From positions 1 through 64,000 of the forward strand of contig CAWDYI010000010.1 in the NCBI GenBank assembly GCA_963806395.1: a DNA stretch of 64,000 bases, read 5' to 3'. The notes below the pieces were generated by a model, which had not been told where the DNA came from, ran no database searches, and saw nothing but the letters and a program-made list of their open reading frames with translations. Source of the DNA: DASSUW01 sp963806395. GTDB taxonomy: Bacteria; Actinomycetota; Thermoleophilia; Solirubrobacterales; Solirubrobacteraceae. The position numbers and the translations under genes are program-made. Positions 25,414 to 34,406 of this stretch are shown here, one piece after another; positions within the stretch are counted from its first letter, which is position 1, and the number at the start of each line of letters is the position of its first letter.

Positions 25414-26418
25414 GTGCGATGGGCGGTGCTGGTGGCGGTCCTGGCGGCCGTGGCGGTCGGCTGCGGGAGCGACGAATCGAGCGACTCGGGCGCTCAGGAA
25501 CCGGTGAAGATCCGCATGGGCTGGGGCATCCCCGGCGAGGAGATCAAGTACGTGATGATGGAGCGCCCCGAGGTTGCCAAGAACCTCGGCAAGGCGTACG
25601 AGATCGAGTGGCAGCAGTTCTCCGGCACCGCGCTCGGCGTGCAGGGGCTCGCGGCCGGGACGCTCGACTGCGCGACGGTCGGCGGGCTGTCGGTCGCCAA
25701 CGGCCTCGACAAGGGCGCCGACATCGTGATCCTGGGCGAGTTCCTCGAGGAGCGCGCGCCGTACTTCACGACCGCCTGGGTGGTGCGCAAGGACTCTGGC
25801 ATCGACTCGCTCGACGACCTCGAGGGCAAGAAGGTCGCCACCAACGCCGTCGGCGGCTCGACCGACTATCTGCAGGACTTCTACATCGAGCGCCAGGCCG
25901 GTCTGAAGCCGGGCCGCGACTACGAGAAGGTCGAGGTCCCGTTCGGCCAGATGCAGGAGACGCTGCTCTCCGGCCGGGTCGACATGGGCCTGTTCCCGCA
26001 GCCGTTCTTCGGCGCCGTCAGCGCGACCGGTGACGTCAAGCCGATGTTCCGTCTCAACGATCAGATCGAGCCGTTCGTGCAGCTCCTCAACGGCTGCCGG
26101 CGCGACTTCATCGAGGACAACGAGGAGGCGATCTCCAAGTTCCAGGAGGACTGGTCGGCGGTCGCGGCGTGGGTCGCCGATCCGGCGAACCGCGCCGACG
26201 TCATCAAGGCCAGCGCGGCCACGACGAAGATCCCGGCGGACGTGCTGGAAAAGTTCCTGCTCACCAAGCAGGACTACTTCCGGCCGCCGGGCGGCTCCGT
26301 CAGCGTCGACGCGCTCCAGGACGAGTGGGACTTCTTCCGCGAGCAGGGGGGCATCGACAGCGACCTCAAGGTCACCGACCACGTGATCGAGGAGTTGCTG
26401 CCGCCGGCCGATGGCTGA
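25414..26418 (+). CDS. ABC transporter substrate-binding lipoprotein (SsuA/TauA/NMT1 type)
   Basis: 334 residues. Lipoprotein signal VRWAVLVAVLAAVAVGC with the lipidated Cys, then a two-lobe binding protein: RMGWGIPGEEIKYVMMERPEV, GLAAGTLDCATVGGLSVANGL, LDDLEGKKVATNAVGGSTDYLQDFYIERQAG, PQPFFGAV. This cluster carries sulfonates, taurine, nitrate or pyrimidine precursors; the ligand cannot be fixed. GTG at 25414 preferred over 25393 because AAGGGAG lies 6 bases before it. First gene of the transporter operon. Confidence 0.88.
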   Translation: MRWAVLVAVLAAVAVGCGSDESSDSGAQEPVKIRMGWGIPGEEIKYVMMERPEVAKNLGKAYEIEWQQFSGTALGVQGLAAGTLDCATVGGLSVANGLDKGADIVILGEFLEERAPYFTTAWVVRKDSGIDSLDDLEGKKVATNAVGGSTDYLQDFYIERQAGLKPGRDYEKVEVPFGQMQETLLSGRVDMGLFPQPFFGAVSATGDVKPMFRLNDQIEPFVQLLNGCRRDFIEDNEEAISKFQEDWSAVAAWVADPANRADVIKASAATTKIPADVLEKFLLTKQDYFRPPGGSVSVDALQDEWDFFREQGGIDSDLKVTDHVIEELLPPADG

Positions 26419-27178
26419 CGCCAAGATCCAGACGCGCGCGCTCCGGAAGGTCTACGCGAGCAGGCGCGGCAGCGTGCCGGCGATCGACGGGCTGGACTTC
26501 TCGGCGCGGCCGGGCGAGTTCGTGTCGATCGTCGGTCCGTCGGGCTGCGGGAAGTCGACGTTCCTCTACATCCTCGGCGGGTTCGTCGACGCCAGCGGCG
26601 GTGAGGTCACGGTCGACGGCGCACCGGTCATCGGCCCCGACCCCGCCCGCGGCATCGTCTTCCAGGAGTTCGTGCTGTTCCCCTGGAAGACGGTGCTGGG
26701 GAACGTCACGTACGGGCTCGCCGAGCAGGGCGTGCCGCGCCGCGAGCGGGCCGAGCGGGCGCGCGGCTACATCGACATGGTGAAGCTCGGCGGCTTCGAG
26801 AAGCACTATCCGAAGGAGCTCTCCGGCGGCATGAAGCAGCGCGTCGCGCTGGCGCGCGCGCTGATCGTGGACCCCGACGTCCTGCTGATGGACGAGCCGT
26901 TCGGCGCGATCGACGCACAGACGCGGATCGGTCTGCAGCAGGAACTGCTCGAGATCTGGGAGCGCACGCGCAAGACCGTCGTGTTCGTGACGCACTCGGT
27001 CGACGAGGCGCTGTTGCTGTCGGACCGCGTGTACGTGCTCTCGAACCGCCCGGCGCGGGTGCTGGACGTGGTCGAGGTCGCCCTCCCGCGGCCGCGCGAC
27101 CCCGAGGCGCTGCTGGGCGTGCCGCAGTACCGCGAGCTTCACCGCCGCATCTGGGCGCTGCTGCATGGCCAGGGTTGA
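26411..27178 (+). CDS. ABC transporter ATPase (SsuB/TauB type)
   Basis: 255 residues. Walker A GPSGCGKST, Q-loop FQEFVLFPWKTV, signature LSGGMKQRVALARAL, Walker B VLLMDEPFGAID and the switch His in VFVTHSVDEAL are all intact. Powers the two permeases encoded next. Its start overlaps the binding-protein stop by 8 bases. Confidence 0.95.
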   Translation: MADAKIQTRALRKVYASRRGSVPAIDGLDFSARPGEFVSIVGPSGCGKSTFLYILGGFVDASGGEVTVDGAPVIGPDPARGIVFQEFVLFPWKTVLGNVTYGLAEQGVPRRERAERARGYIDMVKLGGFEKHYPKELSGGMKQRVALARALIVDPDVLLMDEPFGAIDAQTRIGLQQELLEIWERTRKTVVFVTHSVDEALLLSDRVYVLSNRPARVLDVVEVALPRPRDPEALLGVPQYRELHRRIWALLHGQG

Positions 27179-27920
27179 GCCGCTGCCGGTGGCGACGGTC
27201 GCGATCCTGCTCGGCGTGTGGGAGCTCGCTCCCCGCGCCGGCTGGGTCCGCGCGCAGTCGGTGCCGCCGTTCTCGGACGTGATGGCCGAGGTGGTCGAGG
27301 TGCTCGGCAGCCCCGGGTTCCTCGACGACCTCGCCGCATCGGCCGAGCGGTGGGCGATCGGCTTCGCGCTCGCGATCGTGATCGGCGTCCCGCTCGGCAC
27401 GGTGATGGGGCGCTGGCGGCCGCTGTACCGGCTCGTCGACCCGCTGCTCGTCGTCGGCTACCCGGTCCCGAAGGCGGCGCTGATCCTGCTCTTCGTCCTG
27501 TGGTGGGGCGCCGGGAACGGCGCGCGGATCGCGGTCATCGTCGTCGGCTGCCTGATCCCGATCGTGATCTCGTCCTACCACGGGGCGAACGCGGTCCCGC
27601 CCGCGCTGTTGTGGTCCGCGCGCGGGCTCGGCACCGGGCGCGTGCGGCTCTGGTTCCGGGTGATCCTCCCGGCGGCGCTGCCGCAGATCCTGTCCGGGCT
27701 GCGGCTCGCGATCGGGATCTCGATCTTCACGCTGCTCGGGTCCGAGCTGCTGATCCGCGGCTCCGGCCTCGGGGCTTCGATGTTCACTGCGCTGGACAAC
27801 GGACAGACGCTGACCGTCTTCGCGATGAGCACGATCGTCGCGACTATCGGCTTCCTGGTCGACCTCGTGTACGTCGCCTCGGTGCGCCGCACGCTGCCGT
27901 GGCTGGAGGGCCAGGTGTGA
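27165..27920 (+). CDS. ABC transporter permease 1 (SsuC/TauC type)
   Basis: 251 residues with about six membrane helices. The coupling-helix region (ALLWSARGLGTGRVRLWFRVILPAALPQILSGLRLAIG) is the EAA motif of BPD_transp_1 permeases. Overlaps the ATPase gene by 14 bases and the second permease by 4. Confidence 0.93.
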   Translation: MARVEPLPVATVAILLGVWELAPRAGWVRAQSVPPFSDVMAEVVEVLGSPGFLDDLAASAERWAIGFALAIVIGVPLGTVMGRWRPLYRLVDPLLVVGYPVPKAALILLFVLWWGAGNGARIAVIVVGCLIPIVISSYHGANAVPPALLWSARGLGTGRVRLWFRVILPAALPQILSGLRLAIGISIFTLLGSELLIRGSGLGASMFTALDNGQTLTVFAMSTIVATIGFLVDLVYVASVRRTLPWLEGQV

Positions 27921-28657
27921 GGGCCTTCGTGCTGCTCGTCGCGCTGTGGTGGCTGCTCGCCGCCGGCGGCGTGCTCGGCAACGAGTTCGTGATGCCGCCG
28001 CCGGACCGCGTGTTCGAGCGGGCGCGCGTGCTCGCCGAGGACGGCACGCTCGGCGATTCGACCCTCATCACCTTCCGCCGGGTCGTGATCGCGTACGCGC
28101 TGGCGTTCGCCGTCGGGATCGTGCTCGGAACGCTGATCGGCTGCGTGCGCTCGGTGCGGCTCGCGCTGCGGCCGGTCGTCTCGTTCCTGTTCCCGGCGCC
28201 GAAGGTCGCGCTCTATCCGGCGATGCTGATCGTGTTCGGCCTCGGGTCGGCGTCGAAGGTCGCGTTCGGCTTCGCCGAGGCGGTGTTCCCCGTTCTGCTC
28301 GCCACCGCGGCCGGCACGTCGCAGGTCGAGCCGCGGCTGGTGTGGTCGGCGGCGGCGCTCGGGACCTCGCGCCGGCGGTCGCTGCTGAAGGTGGTGATCC
28401 CGGCTGCGCTGCCGGCGATCCTGACCGGTGCCCGGATCGCGATCGTGGGCGCGATCATCGGCGTCTTCCTCGGCGAGATGATCGCCGCGGCGGACGGCCT
28501 CGGGCACATGATGGCCGTCGGGTACCGGACGCTCGACACCGCCGGCATGTACGTGGCGATCGTGACGGTGTCGGCCGTCGGGTACATGCTCGACCGGGCG
28601 TTCCTCATGGGCCGCCGGCGGTTGCTGGCATGGAGTGCGGAGGAGGCGGACTTCTAG
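27917..28657 (+). CDS. ABC transporter permease 2 (SsuC/TauC type)
   Basis: 246 residues, about six membrane helices, EAA motif VWSAAALGTSRRRSLLKVVIPAALPAILTGARIAI. Similar in type to permease 1 but clearly diverged. GTG start overlaps the previous stop (GTGA). Most SsuABC/TauABC systems use one permease gene as a homodimer, so this one probably forms a heterodimer with permease 1. Confidence 0.92.
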   Translation: MRAFVLLVALWWLLAAGGVLGNEFVMPPPDRVFERARVLAEDGTLGDSTLITFRRVVIAYALAFAVGIVLGTLIGCVRSVRLALRPVVSFLFPAPKVALYPAMLIVFGLGSASKVAFGFAEAVFPVLLATAAGTSQVEPRLVWSAAALGTSRRRSLLKVVIPAALPAILTGARIAIVGAIIGVFLGEMIAAADGLGHMMAVGYRTLDTAGMYVAIVTVSAVGYMLDRAFLMGRRRLLAWSAEEADF

Positions 28658-28669
28658 GATGGCGGGCCG

Positions 28670-28954
28670 ATGCGGGCCTTTCGCTACATCGCAATCGCGG
28701 AGGCGACCAGCTTCCTCGCGCTTCTGGTGGCGTCGTATCTGAAGCGCCAGGGCGAGGGCGAGCTGGGCGTCACGATCCTCGGGCCGATCCACGGCGCGCT
28801 GTTCGTCATCTACGTGCTCGTCGCCCTGAACCTCCGCGACCGCGCCGGCTGGAGCGTGAAGACCACGGTCTGGATCCTCGTCGGTGCGGTGCTGCCGTTC
28901 GGCGGCTACGTCGTCGACTGGTGGCTGGCGAAGCAGCAGCCGCGCGTCGCCTGA
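28670..28954 (+). CDS. DUF3817 small integral membrane protein
   Basis: 94 residues: FRYIAIAEATSFLALLVASYLKR, GPIHGALFVIYVLVALNLRD, WILVGAVLPFGGYVVDWWL. The ExxSFL, GxxHG and LPFG motifs define DUF3817. Three membrane helices, function unknown. Follows the transporter operon after 12 bases and may be transcribed with it. Confidence 0.9.
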   Translation: MRAFRYIAIAEATSFLALLVASYLKRQGEGELGVTILGPIHGALFVIYVLVALNLRDRAGWSVKTTVWILVGAVLPFGGYVVDWWLAKQQPRVA

Positions 28955-28960
28955 CGGCGG

Positions 28961-29293
28961 TCACAGCCGCCGCGCCAGGAACACCTCGATCCGCGACGGG
29001 TCGGCGGGCAGCGGCCGGCGCCGGCCGGTCTCGGCGAACCCGCAGTGGAGGTACAACGCCTTGGCGGGCTCGTTGTTGTCGGTGACGGACAGCTCCAGCG
29101 TGGCGGCGCCGCGGTCGCGCGACCATGCGGCGACCGCCTCGATGAGGCCGGAGCCGAGGCCGGCTCGGCGCACGGCCGGGTCGACCCACAGCGCCTCCAG
29201 CCAGGCGGCGCGCGGGTCGGTCAGCAGCCGGCCGAGGACCATTCCCAGCCAGCGGTCGCCGTCGATCGCCACGGCCGCGCTCCCCGCGCTCAT
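28961..29293 (-). CDS. GNAT acetyltransferase, probably N-terminally truncated
   Basis: 110 residues. The acetyl-CoA loop VDPAVRRAGLGSGLIEAVAAWSRDRG and the C-terminal NNEPAKALYLHCGFAETGRRRPL are clear, but the first helices of a normal 140-160 residue GNAT are missing. The start ATG at 29293 sits at the exact point where the divergent EamA fragment begins, so both genes seem cut at one junction. The rest of the fold might still work. Confidence 0.7.
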   Translation of the reverse strand: MSAGSAAVAIDGDRWLGMVLGRLLTDPRAAWLEALWVDPAVRRAGLGSGLIEAVAAWSRDRGAATLELSVTDNNEPAKALYLHCGFAETGRRRPLPADPSRIEVFLARRL

Positions 29294-29537
29294 GGACCCG
29301 CTCGCGCTCGCGGCCGGGATCGGCGTCGGCGTGTCCTCCTCGGTGATCCCGTACGTCTCCGACCAGCTCGCGCTCGCGCGGATGAAGCGGGCGACCTACG
29401 CGCTGATGGTCTCGCTGCTGCCCGCCACTGCGACCGTGATCGGGATCGTAGTGCTCGCCCAATTGCCGAGCATGGTGGAGGTGGTGGGCGTCGCGCCCGT
29501 CGTACTCGGCGTTGCAGTCCACCGGGACAAAGATTGA
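29292..29537 (+). pseudogene. C-terminal fragment of EamA/RhtA-type transporter
   Basis: 81 residues matching only the end of a ten-helix EamA/DMT exporter: AGIGVGVSSSVIPYVSDQLALARM, ATYALMVSLLPATATVIGIVVLAQ, and a last helix (VEVVGVAPVVLGVAV). In RhtA-like proteins SSVIPY and LMSLxPAxAxxxG occur in helices 8-9. The first seven helices are absent, so the protein cannot work as a transporter. Cut at the same point as the opposing GNAT gene. Confidence 0.75.
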
Positions 29538-29584
29538 GGGTTTCCGTGATTTCGCGCGGGCTTGCGCGCGCGTAGCGTCAGGGC

Positions 29585-31465
29585 ATGAGTCGGCTTGTCG
29601 GATCGCTGGTCCTGGCGGTGGTGGTGTCCGCCGCCGGCGCGACGTCCGCCTCGGCCGCCGTGTCGTGCACGTACGACGGCGGGGCGAAGTCGGTGAGCGT
29701 CGCGGTGTCCGCTGCCGGCGACGACCCGGTGATCGTTCGCGAGGCGGACAACATCGCCGTCATCGCGGGCGTGTCGATCGTCTCCTGCGGCACGCAGCCG
29801 ACCGTGACCAACACCGACACGATCACGGTGACCGACGCGTCGGCCGGATCGAACCGGGTCGACATCGATCTCTCGGACGGCCCCTTCGCGCCCGGGTTCA
29901 CGAACGAGCTCGGTGGCTCGGACGAGATCGAGATCCAGGTCGACCTCGGCGCCGGCGACTCCGACGAGCTGCGGCTGCTCGGCACGAGCGGCGACGACAG
30001 CCTGCGGCTCGGCTCGGGCGGCCTCGCCGGAGGCGTGAACCTGAACGCCGGCCTGGAGTCGGGCGCGGGCGCCGCCAACGACGCTGACCTCGGCTACGTC
30101 GGGCTGGACGGCGACGAGCTCTTGAGCGTCGAGGCCGGAGCCGGGCACGATCGAGTGACCGCGGCTGGAAGCGCCGAGTTCGCCGGGCCGCCGCTGACGA
30201 ATCTCATGCTCGTGGGAGGCGACGGTAACGACGTGCTCGCCGGCGGCAGCGGCTTCGATCGGATCGTCGACGGGCGCGGGAACGACCACCTCAGCGGCGG
30301 AGAGCGCGGCGACGAGTTCTTCCAGGACATCTCGTCCGGGGACGACACGTTCGTGGGCAACGACGGCACCGACCAGGTGAGTTACTCGGACATTGGCGGT
30401 CCGACGCGGGTCGACCTGCGCCTGACCGGCCGGCAGGACACCGGCGCCGGCGGTCGCGACGCGCTGTCGGGCATCGAGAACGCGTTCACGGGACCCTGGG
30501 ATGACGTGCTGATCGGCGACGGCGCGAGCAACGAGCTCAACGCCGCAGACGGCGACGACCTCGTGATGGGTGGCGGCGGTGGGCTCGACGAGTTGCTCGG
30601 CGGCGACGGGACCGACACGCTGAGCTATGCGAGCGCGCCTGCGCGTGTGAGCGCCGACCTGGCGATCGTGGCGCCGGCGATCCAGGCGACGGGCGGGGCG
30701 GGCAGCGACCGGATCACGGGATTCGAGAACCTGGTCGGCACCCCGTTCGGCGACTTGCTGGCCGGAGCCGACGGCGCGAACGCGATCACGGGATTGGGCG
30801 GGGCCGACCTGCTGGTCGCCCGCGGCGGCAACGACGCGCTGGCGATCCGCGACGGCGCCGGTGACGACACTCGCTGCGGCGCCGGTTCCGATGTCGTGAC
30901 CGCCGACGTCGCGGGCGTCGACCTGCTCGCGGCCGACTGCGAGAGCGCAGCGTTCGACGTGCGGCCGGACACGGTCATCGCCTCCGGTCCGACCGGGCTG
31001 ACGCGCGACGCGACGCCGAGCTTCGGCTTCCGCACGACGAAGGCCGGCTCGACGTTCGCGTGCTCGCTCGATGATCGGCCGTACGCAGCGTGTTCGTCGG
31101 GACGTCCGCTTGCTCGCGTTCGTGACGGCGCGCACACGTTGCGCGTGCGCTCGCGCGACCCGCTCGGCGCGCTCGACCTGACTCCCGCCATGCGCGTCTT
31201 CTCCACCGACGCCACGCGCCCCAGGATCACCCGCGTGAGGCTCGCCGGCTCGAGCGTGCGCTTCCGGCTGTCCGAGGACGCGCGCGTGACGATCAAGGTC
31301 CAGCGGTGCGCGGGCAAGCTCTGCAGGACCGTCAAGTCCTTGCGTCGCCGCGGCCGCAAGGGTGCCAATCGCGTGCGCATCCGCGGGCGTGACCGCGCCG
31401 TGCTCACCGCCACCGATCGCGCCGGCAACCGCTCCACCACGAAGCGGCTGAGGACGCCGGCATGA
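29585..31465 (+). CDS. Secreted RTX-like calcium-binding repeat protein, copy 1
   Basis: 626 residues: signal peptide; a beta-rich N-terminal domain (about 26-200) with paired Cys; RTX-like nonapeptides (GGDGNDVLAGGSGFDRIVDGRG, GDDLVMGGGGGLDELLGGDG, GLGGADLLVARGG) that coil around calcium in known proteins; then an Ig-like domain (TPSFGFRTTKAGSTFACSLD) and a basic C-terminal domain (RRRGRKGANRVRIRGRDRAV). Likely a cell-surface or shed protein. The next gene is a full-length paralogue and its ATG overlaps this stop. Confidence 0.85.
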   Translation: MSRLVGSLVLAVVVSAAGATSASAAVSCTYDGGAKSVSVAVSAAGDDPVIVREADNIAVIAGVSIVSCGTQPTVTNTDTITVTDASAGSNRVDIDLSDGPFAPGFTNELGGSDEIEIQVDLGAGDSDELRLLGTSGDDSLRLGSGGLAGGVNLNAGLESGAGAANDADLGYVGLDGDELLSVEAGAGHDRVTAAGSAEFAGPPLTNLMLVGGDGNDVLAGGSGFDRIVDGRGNDHLSGGERGDEFFQDISSGDDTFVGNDGTDQVSYSDIGGPTRVDLRLTGRQDTGAGGRDALSGIENAFTGPWDDVLIGDGASNELNAADGDDLVMGGGGGLDELLGGDGTDTLSYASAPARVSADLAIVAPAIQATGGAGSDRITGFENLVGTPFGDLLAGADGANAITGLGGADLLVARGGNDALAIRDGAGDDTRCGAGSDVVTADVAGVDLLAADCESAAFDVRPDTVIASGPTGLTRDATPSFGFRTTKAGSTFACSLDDRPYAACSSGRPLARVRDGAHTLRVRSRDPLGALDLTPAMRVFSTDATRPRITRVRLAGSSVRFRLSEDARVTIKVQRCAGKLCRTVKSLRRRGRKGANRVRIRGRDRAVLTATDRAGNRSTTKRLRTPA

Positions 31466-33354
31466 CCCGCTCACTGAGGATCGTGCCGGCCGTCTGCGTC
31501 GCCGTGCTCGCCCTCGGCGCCGCGCCCGCCACGGCGGCGGTCACGTGCGCGTACGACGGCGGCACGAAGGTGATGAGCGTGGCGTTGTCGGCCAACGGTG
31601 ACGTCGCGAGGATCGACCGTCAGGGGAGCGACATCGCCGTCCATCCCGGACCGGTCGCCTGTGGCACCCAGCCGACCGTGACGAACACGGACCGGATCGT
31701 GGTGACCGACACCGCGGATGAGGTCAGCCAGGTCCAGATCGACCTGTCGGGCGGCGCGTTCGCCCCCGGGTTCACGAACGAGCTCGGCAGCTCGGACGAG
31801 ATCGAGTTCGAGGTCCACATGAGCGGCACGGGCATCGACGCCCTGATCCTGCTGGGCTCGAACGGCGACGACAACTGGCGGCTGGGCGCGGGCACACTCG
31901 GCGGCGGCGTGAACCTGAACGCCGTCTCGGAGTCGGGCCCGGTCCTCGCCAACGACGTCGACCTCGCCTACGACGCGCTCGAGGGCTCCGACGTGTTCCA
32001 GATCATGCCCTTCGAAGGGAACAACCGCGTGCTCGCGGGCGGCGGCGCCGAGTTCGCCGGGCCGGTGACGACGAAGCTCCTGCTGATCGGAGACATCGGG
32101 GACGACGCGCTCGGCGGGGGCAGCGGCTCCGACGAGATCATCGACGGGCGCGGGGATGACGACTTGAGCGGCGGCGCCGGCGACGACCGATTCTTGCAGG
32201 GCACCACTCTGCAGGGCACATCGCTCGGGGACGACACGATCGCGGGCGGCGCCGGGTCGGACGAGGTCGACTATGGATTGGGAGCGACCCGCGTCGATCT
32301 CCGTCTGACCGGCCGTCAGGACACCGGCGCCGGTGGCCGCGACGTGCTGTCGGGCATCGAGAACGTGGAGACCGACGCGAGCAACGACGTCGTGATCGGT
32401 GACGGTGCGAGCAACCGGCTCAGCGCCGGAAGCGGCGACGATCTCGTGGTCGGCGGGGCCGGCGCGCTCGACGATCTCGTCGGCGGCCCCGGGACGGACA
32501 CGTTGAGCTATTCGAACGCGCCGGCGGGCGTCAGCATCGACCTGGCGATCGGCTTCCCGACGATTCAGGTGACGGGCGGGGCGGGCCGCGACACGATCGC
32601 TGACTTCGAGAACCTGATCGGGAGCCCGTTCGGCGATTTGCTTGCCGGCACCGACGGCGCGAACGCGATCACAGGGCTCGGCGGGGCGGACGCGATTGTC
32701 GCCCGCGGCGGAAACGACGCGCTGGCGATCCGCGACGGCGCGGGCGACGACGCTCGCTGCGGGGCGGGGTCGGACGTTGTCACCGCCGACGCGCCGGGAG
32801 TCGATGCGATCGCCGCCGACTGCGAGAGCGCGGCGCTCGACGCTCGGCCGGACACGCAGATCGTCTCCGGCCCGCCGGGACTCACGCGCGACGCGACGCC
32901 GACCTTCGGCCTGCGCACGACGAAGGCGGGCTCGACGTTCCAGTGCTCGCTCGACGGCGGGCCGTACGCGACGTGCTCGTCACCACGGACGCTGGCGCGT
33001 GTCGCCGACGGCGCGCACGCCTTCCGCGCCCGCTCACGTGACGCGCTCGGCGCGCTCGACCTCACACCCGCCGTGCGCGTGTTCACGACCGACGCGACGC
33101 GGCCGAGGATCACCCGCGTGCGGTTCGCACGCTCGAGGTTGCGCTACCGCCTGTCCGAGAAGGCGGCCGTGAGGGTCCAGGTGCAGCGGTGCACGGTCGG
33201 CCGGTGCACGACCGTCAAGACGCTTCGCCGCAAGGGCCGCAAAGGGGCGAACCGCGTCCGCATCCGCAGGCGCGACCGCGCGCTGCTCACCGCCACCGAC
33301 CTGGCCGGCAACCGCTCGGCGATCAAAGGACTCGTCACCCGGCGCGGAGGGTGA
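31462..33354 (+). CDS. Secreted RTX-like calcium-binding repeat protein, copy 2
   Basis: 630 residues with the same order of domains as the preceding gene: signal peptide, N-terminal Cys-containing domain (SCGTQPTVTNTD is shared almost exactly), RTX-like repeats (GGGSGSDEIIDGRGDDDLSGG, GGAGALDDLVGGPGTDTL), Ig-like domain, basic tail. Whole blocks such as VDLRLTGRQDTGAGGRD are identical in both. A tandem duplication kept as an operon with a 4-base ATGA overlap. Stops just before the convergent MetE-type gene. Confidence 0.85.
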   Translation: MTRSLRIVPAVCVAVLALGAAPATAAVTCAYDGGTKVMSVALSANGDVARIDRQGSDIAVHPGPVACGTQPTVTNTDRIVVTDTADEVSQVQIDLSGGAFAPGFTNELGSSDEIEFEVHMSGTGIDALILLGSNGDDNWRLGAGTLGGGVNLNAVSESGPVLANDVDLAYDALEGSDVFQIMPFEGNNRVLAGGGAEFAGPVTTKLLLIGDIGDDALGGGSGSDEIIDGRGDDDLSGGAGDDRFLQGTTLQGTSLGDDTIAGGAGSDEVDYGLGATRVDLRLTGRQDTGAGGRDVLSGIENVETDASNDVVIGDGASNRLSAGSGDDLVVGGAGALDDLVGGPGTDTLSYSNAPAGVSIDLAIGFPTIQVTGGAGRDTIADFENLIGSPFGDLLAGTDGANAITGLGGADAIVARGGNDALAIRDGAGDDARCGAGSDVVTADAPGVDAIAADCESAALDARPDTQIVSGPPGLTRDATPTFGLRTTKAGSTFQCSLDGGPYATCSSPRTLARVADGAHAFRARSRDALGALDLTPAVRVFTTDATRPRITRVRFARSRLRYRLSEKAAVRVQVQRCTVGRCTTVKTLRRKGRKGANRVRIRRRDRALLTATDLAGNRSAIKGLVTRRGG

Positions 33355-34380
33355 TCACTCGGTAGCCAGGCGAGCGCCCGCGACGAGCGACTCGAGCTTG
33401 CCGTACGCGGCGTCGCGGGAGAGGTACTTCATGCCGCAGTCCGGGGCGGCGATCAGCCGGTCGGGCCCGGCGTGCGGGAAGGCGCGGCGGATCCGGCCGG
33501 CCACGGTCTCGGGCGTCTCGACCTCGTCGGTCGAGAGGTCGAGCACGCCGAGGATGATCGTCTTCGACGACAGCGCGTCCAGGACGTCGAGCGCGAGCCC
33601 CGACTGAGCGGTCTCGATGCTGATCTGGGCGGCCTCCGTCGCCGCGAGCTCGGGCAGGAACGAGTAGCCGCTGGGCCGGTCGTGGATGATCGCGGCGTAC
33701 CCGAAGCAGATGTGGACGGCGGTCGTCCCCGCGATGCCGTCGGTGGCGTGGCGCAGGACGTCGAGCCCGTACTCGCGCGCGGCCTCGGGACGCGCCTGCA
33801 TGTAGGGCTCGTCGACCTGGACCACGTCGGCGCCGGCCGCGAACAGGTCGAGGATCTCTCCGCGCACCGCTTCCGCGTATGCCATCCCGACCTTGTCCGG
33901 AGACCCGTAGTAGTCGTCCTGGGCCTGCTGGGACATCGTGAACGGCCCCGGGACCGTGATCTTCGTCTTGCGGCTCGTGTACGACTGCAGGAACTGCAGG
34001 TCGCGGACCTGGACGGGGTGTCGCCGGGCGACCGGCCCGACCACGCGCGGCACCGGGTTGGGATGGCCGCTGCGATCGAGCGCCGTGCCCGGGTTGTCGA
34101 TGTCGACGCCGTCGAGCGCGGTCGCGAACCGGTTCGAGTAGCTCTCGCGGCGCATCTCGCCGTCGGTGACGATGTCCAGCCCGGCGCGCTCCTGGTCGGC
34201 GATCGCCAGCCGCGTCGCGTCGTCCTGGGCCTCCTCGAGGTAGCCGGGATCGACCCGCCACAGCTCCAGCGCGCGTACGCGCGGGGGGAAGCGCTCGCGC
34301 AGCCGCTCACGGTCGATCAGCCAGTTCGGCTGCGCGTATGAGCCGACGAGGCTCGTGGGGATCCGCGCCTGTCCGGGCAT
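33355..34380 (-). CDS. Cobalamin-independent methionine synthase family protein (MetE C-terminal type)
   Basis: 341 residues equal to the catalytic C-terminal barrel of MetE: PTSLVGSYAQP at the start, DIVTDGEMRRESYSNRF, PGPFTM, DVVQVDEPYM, VHICFGY and APDCGMKYL. His and Cys of HICFG, Glu of DEPYM and Cys of PDCG are the zinc ligands. Stand-alone proteins of this size are not always methionine synthases and may demethylate other thioether or methyl donors; a true MetE is twice as long. ATG at 34380; the frame further upstream is antisense to the next gene. Confidence 0.88.
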   Translation of the reverse strand: MPGQARIPTSLVGSYAQPNWLIDRERLRERFPPRVRALELWRVDPGYLEEAQDDATRLAIADQERAGLDIVTDGEMRRESYSNRFATALDGVDIDNPGTALDRSGHPNPVPRVVGPVARRHPVQVRDLQFLQSYTSRKTKITVPGPFTMSQQAQDDYYGSPDKVGMAYAEAVRGEILDLFAAGADVVQVDEPYMQARPEAAREYGLDVLRHATDGIAGTTAVHICFGYAAIIHDRPSGYSFLPELAATEAAQISIETAQSGLALDVLDALSSKTIILGVLDLSTDEVETPETVAGRIRRAFPHAGPDRLIAAPDCGMKYLSRDAAYGKLESLVAGARLATE

Positions 34381-34406
34381 CGACCGCGCGAGTCTCCCAT
34401 ACGGGC

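Noticed and set aside
29396..31474. 692-residue open frame on the minus strand
   Set aside because: Antisense to the first RTX-like gene, whose repeats create long open shadow frames.
33355..34380. Full methionine synthase MetE
   Set aside because: Only the C-terminal catalytic barrel is present, with its own start; the N-terminal half of MetE is absent and no missing part lies nearby.
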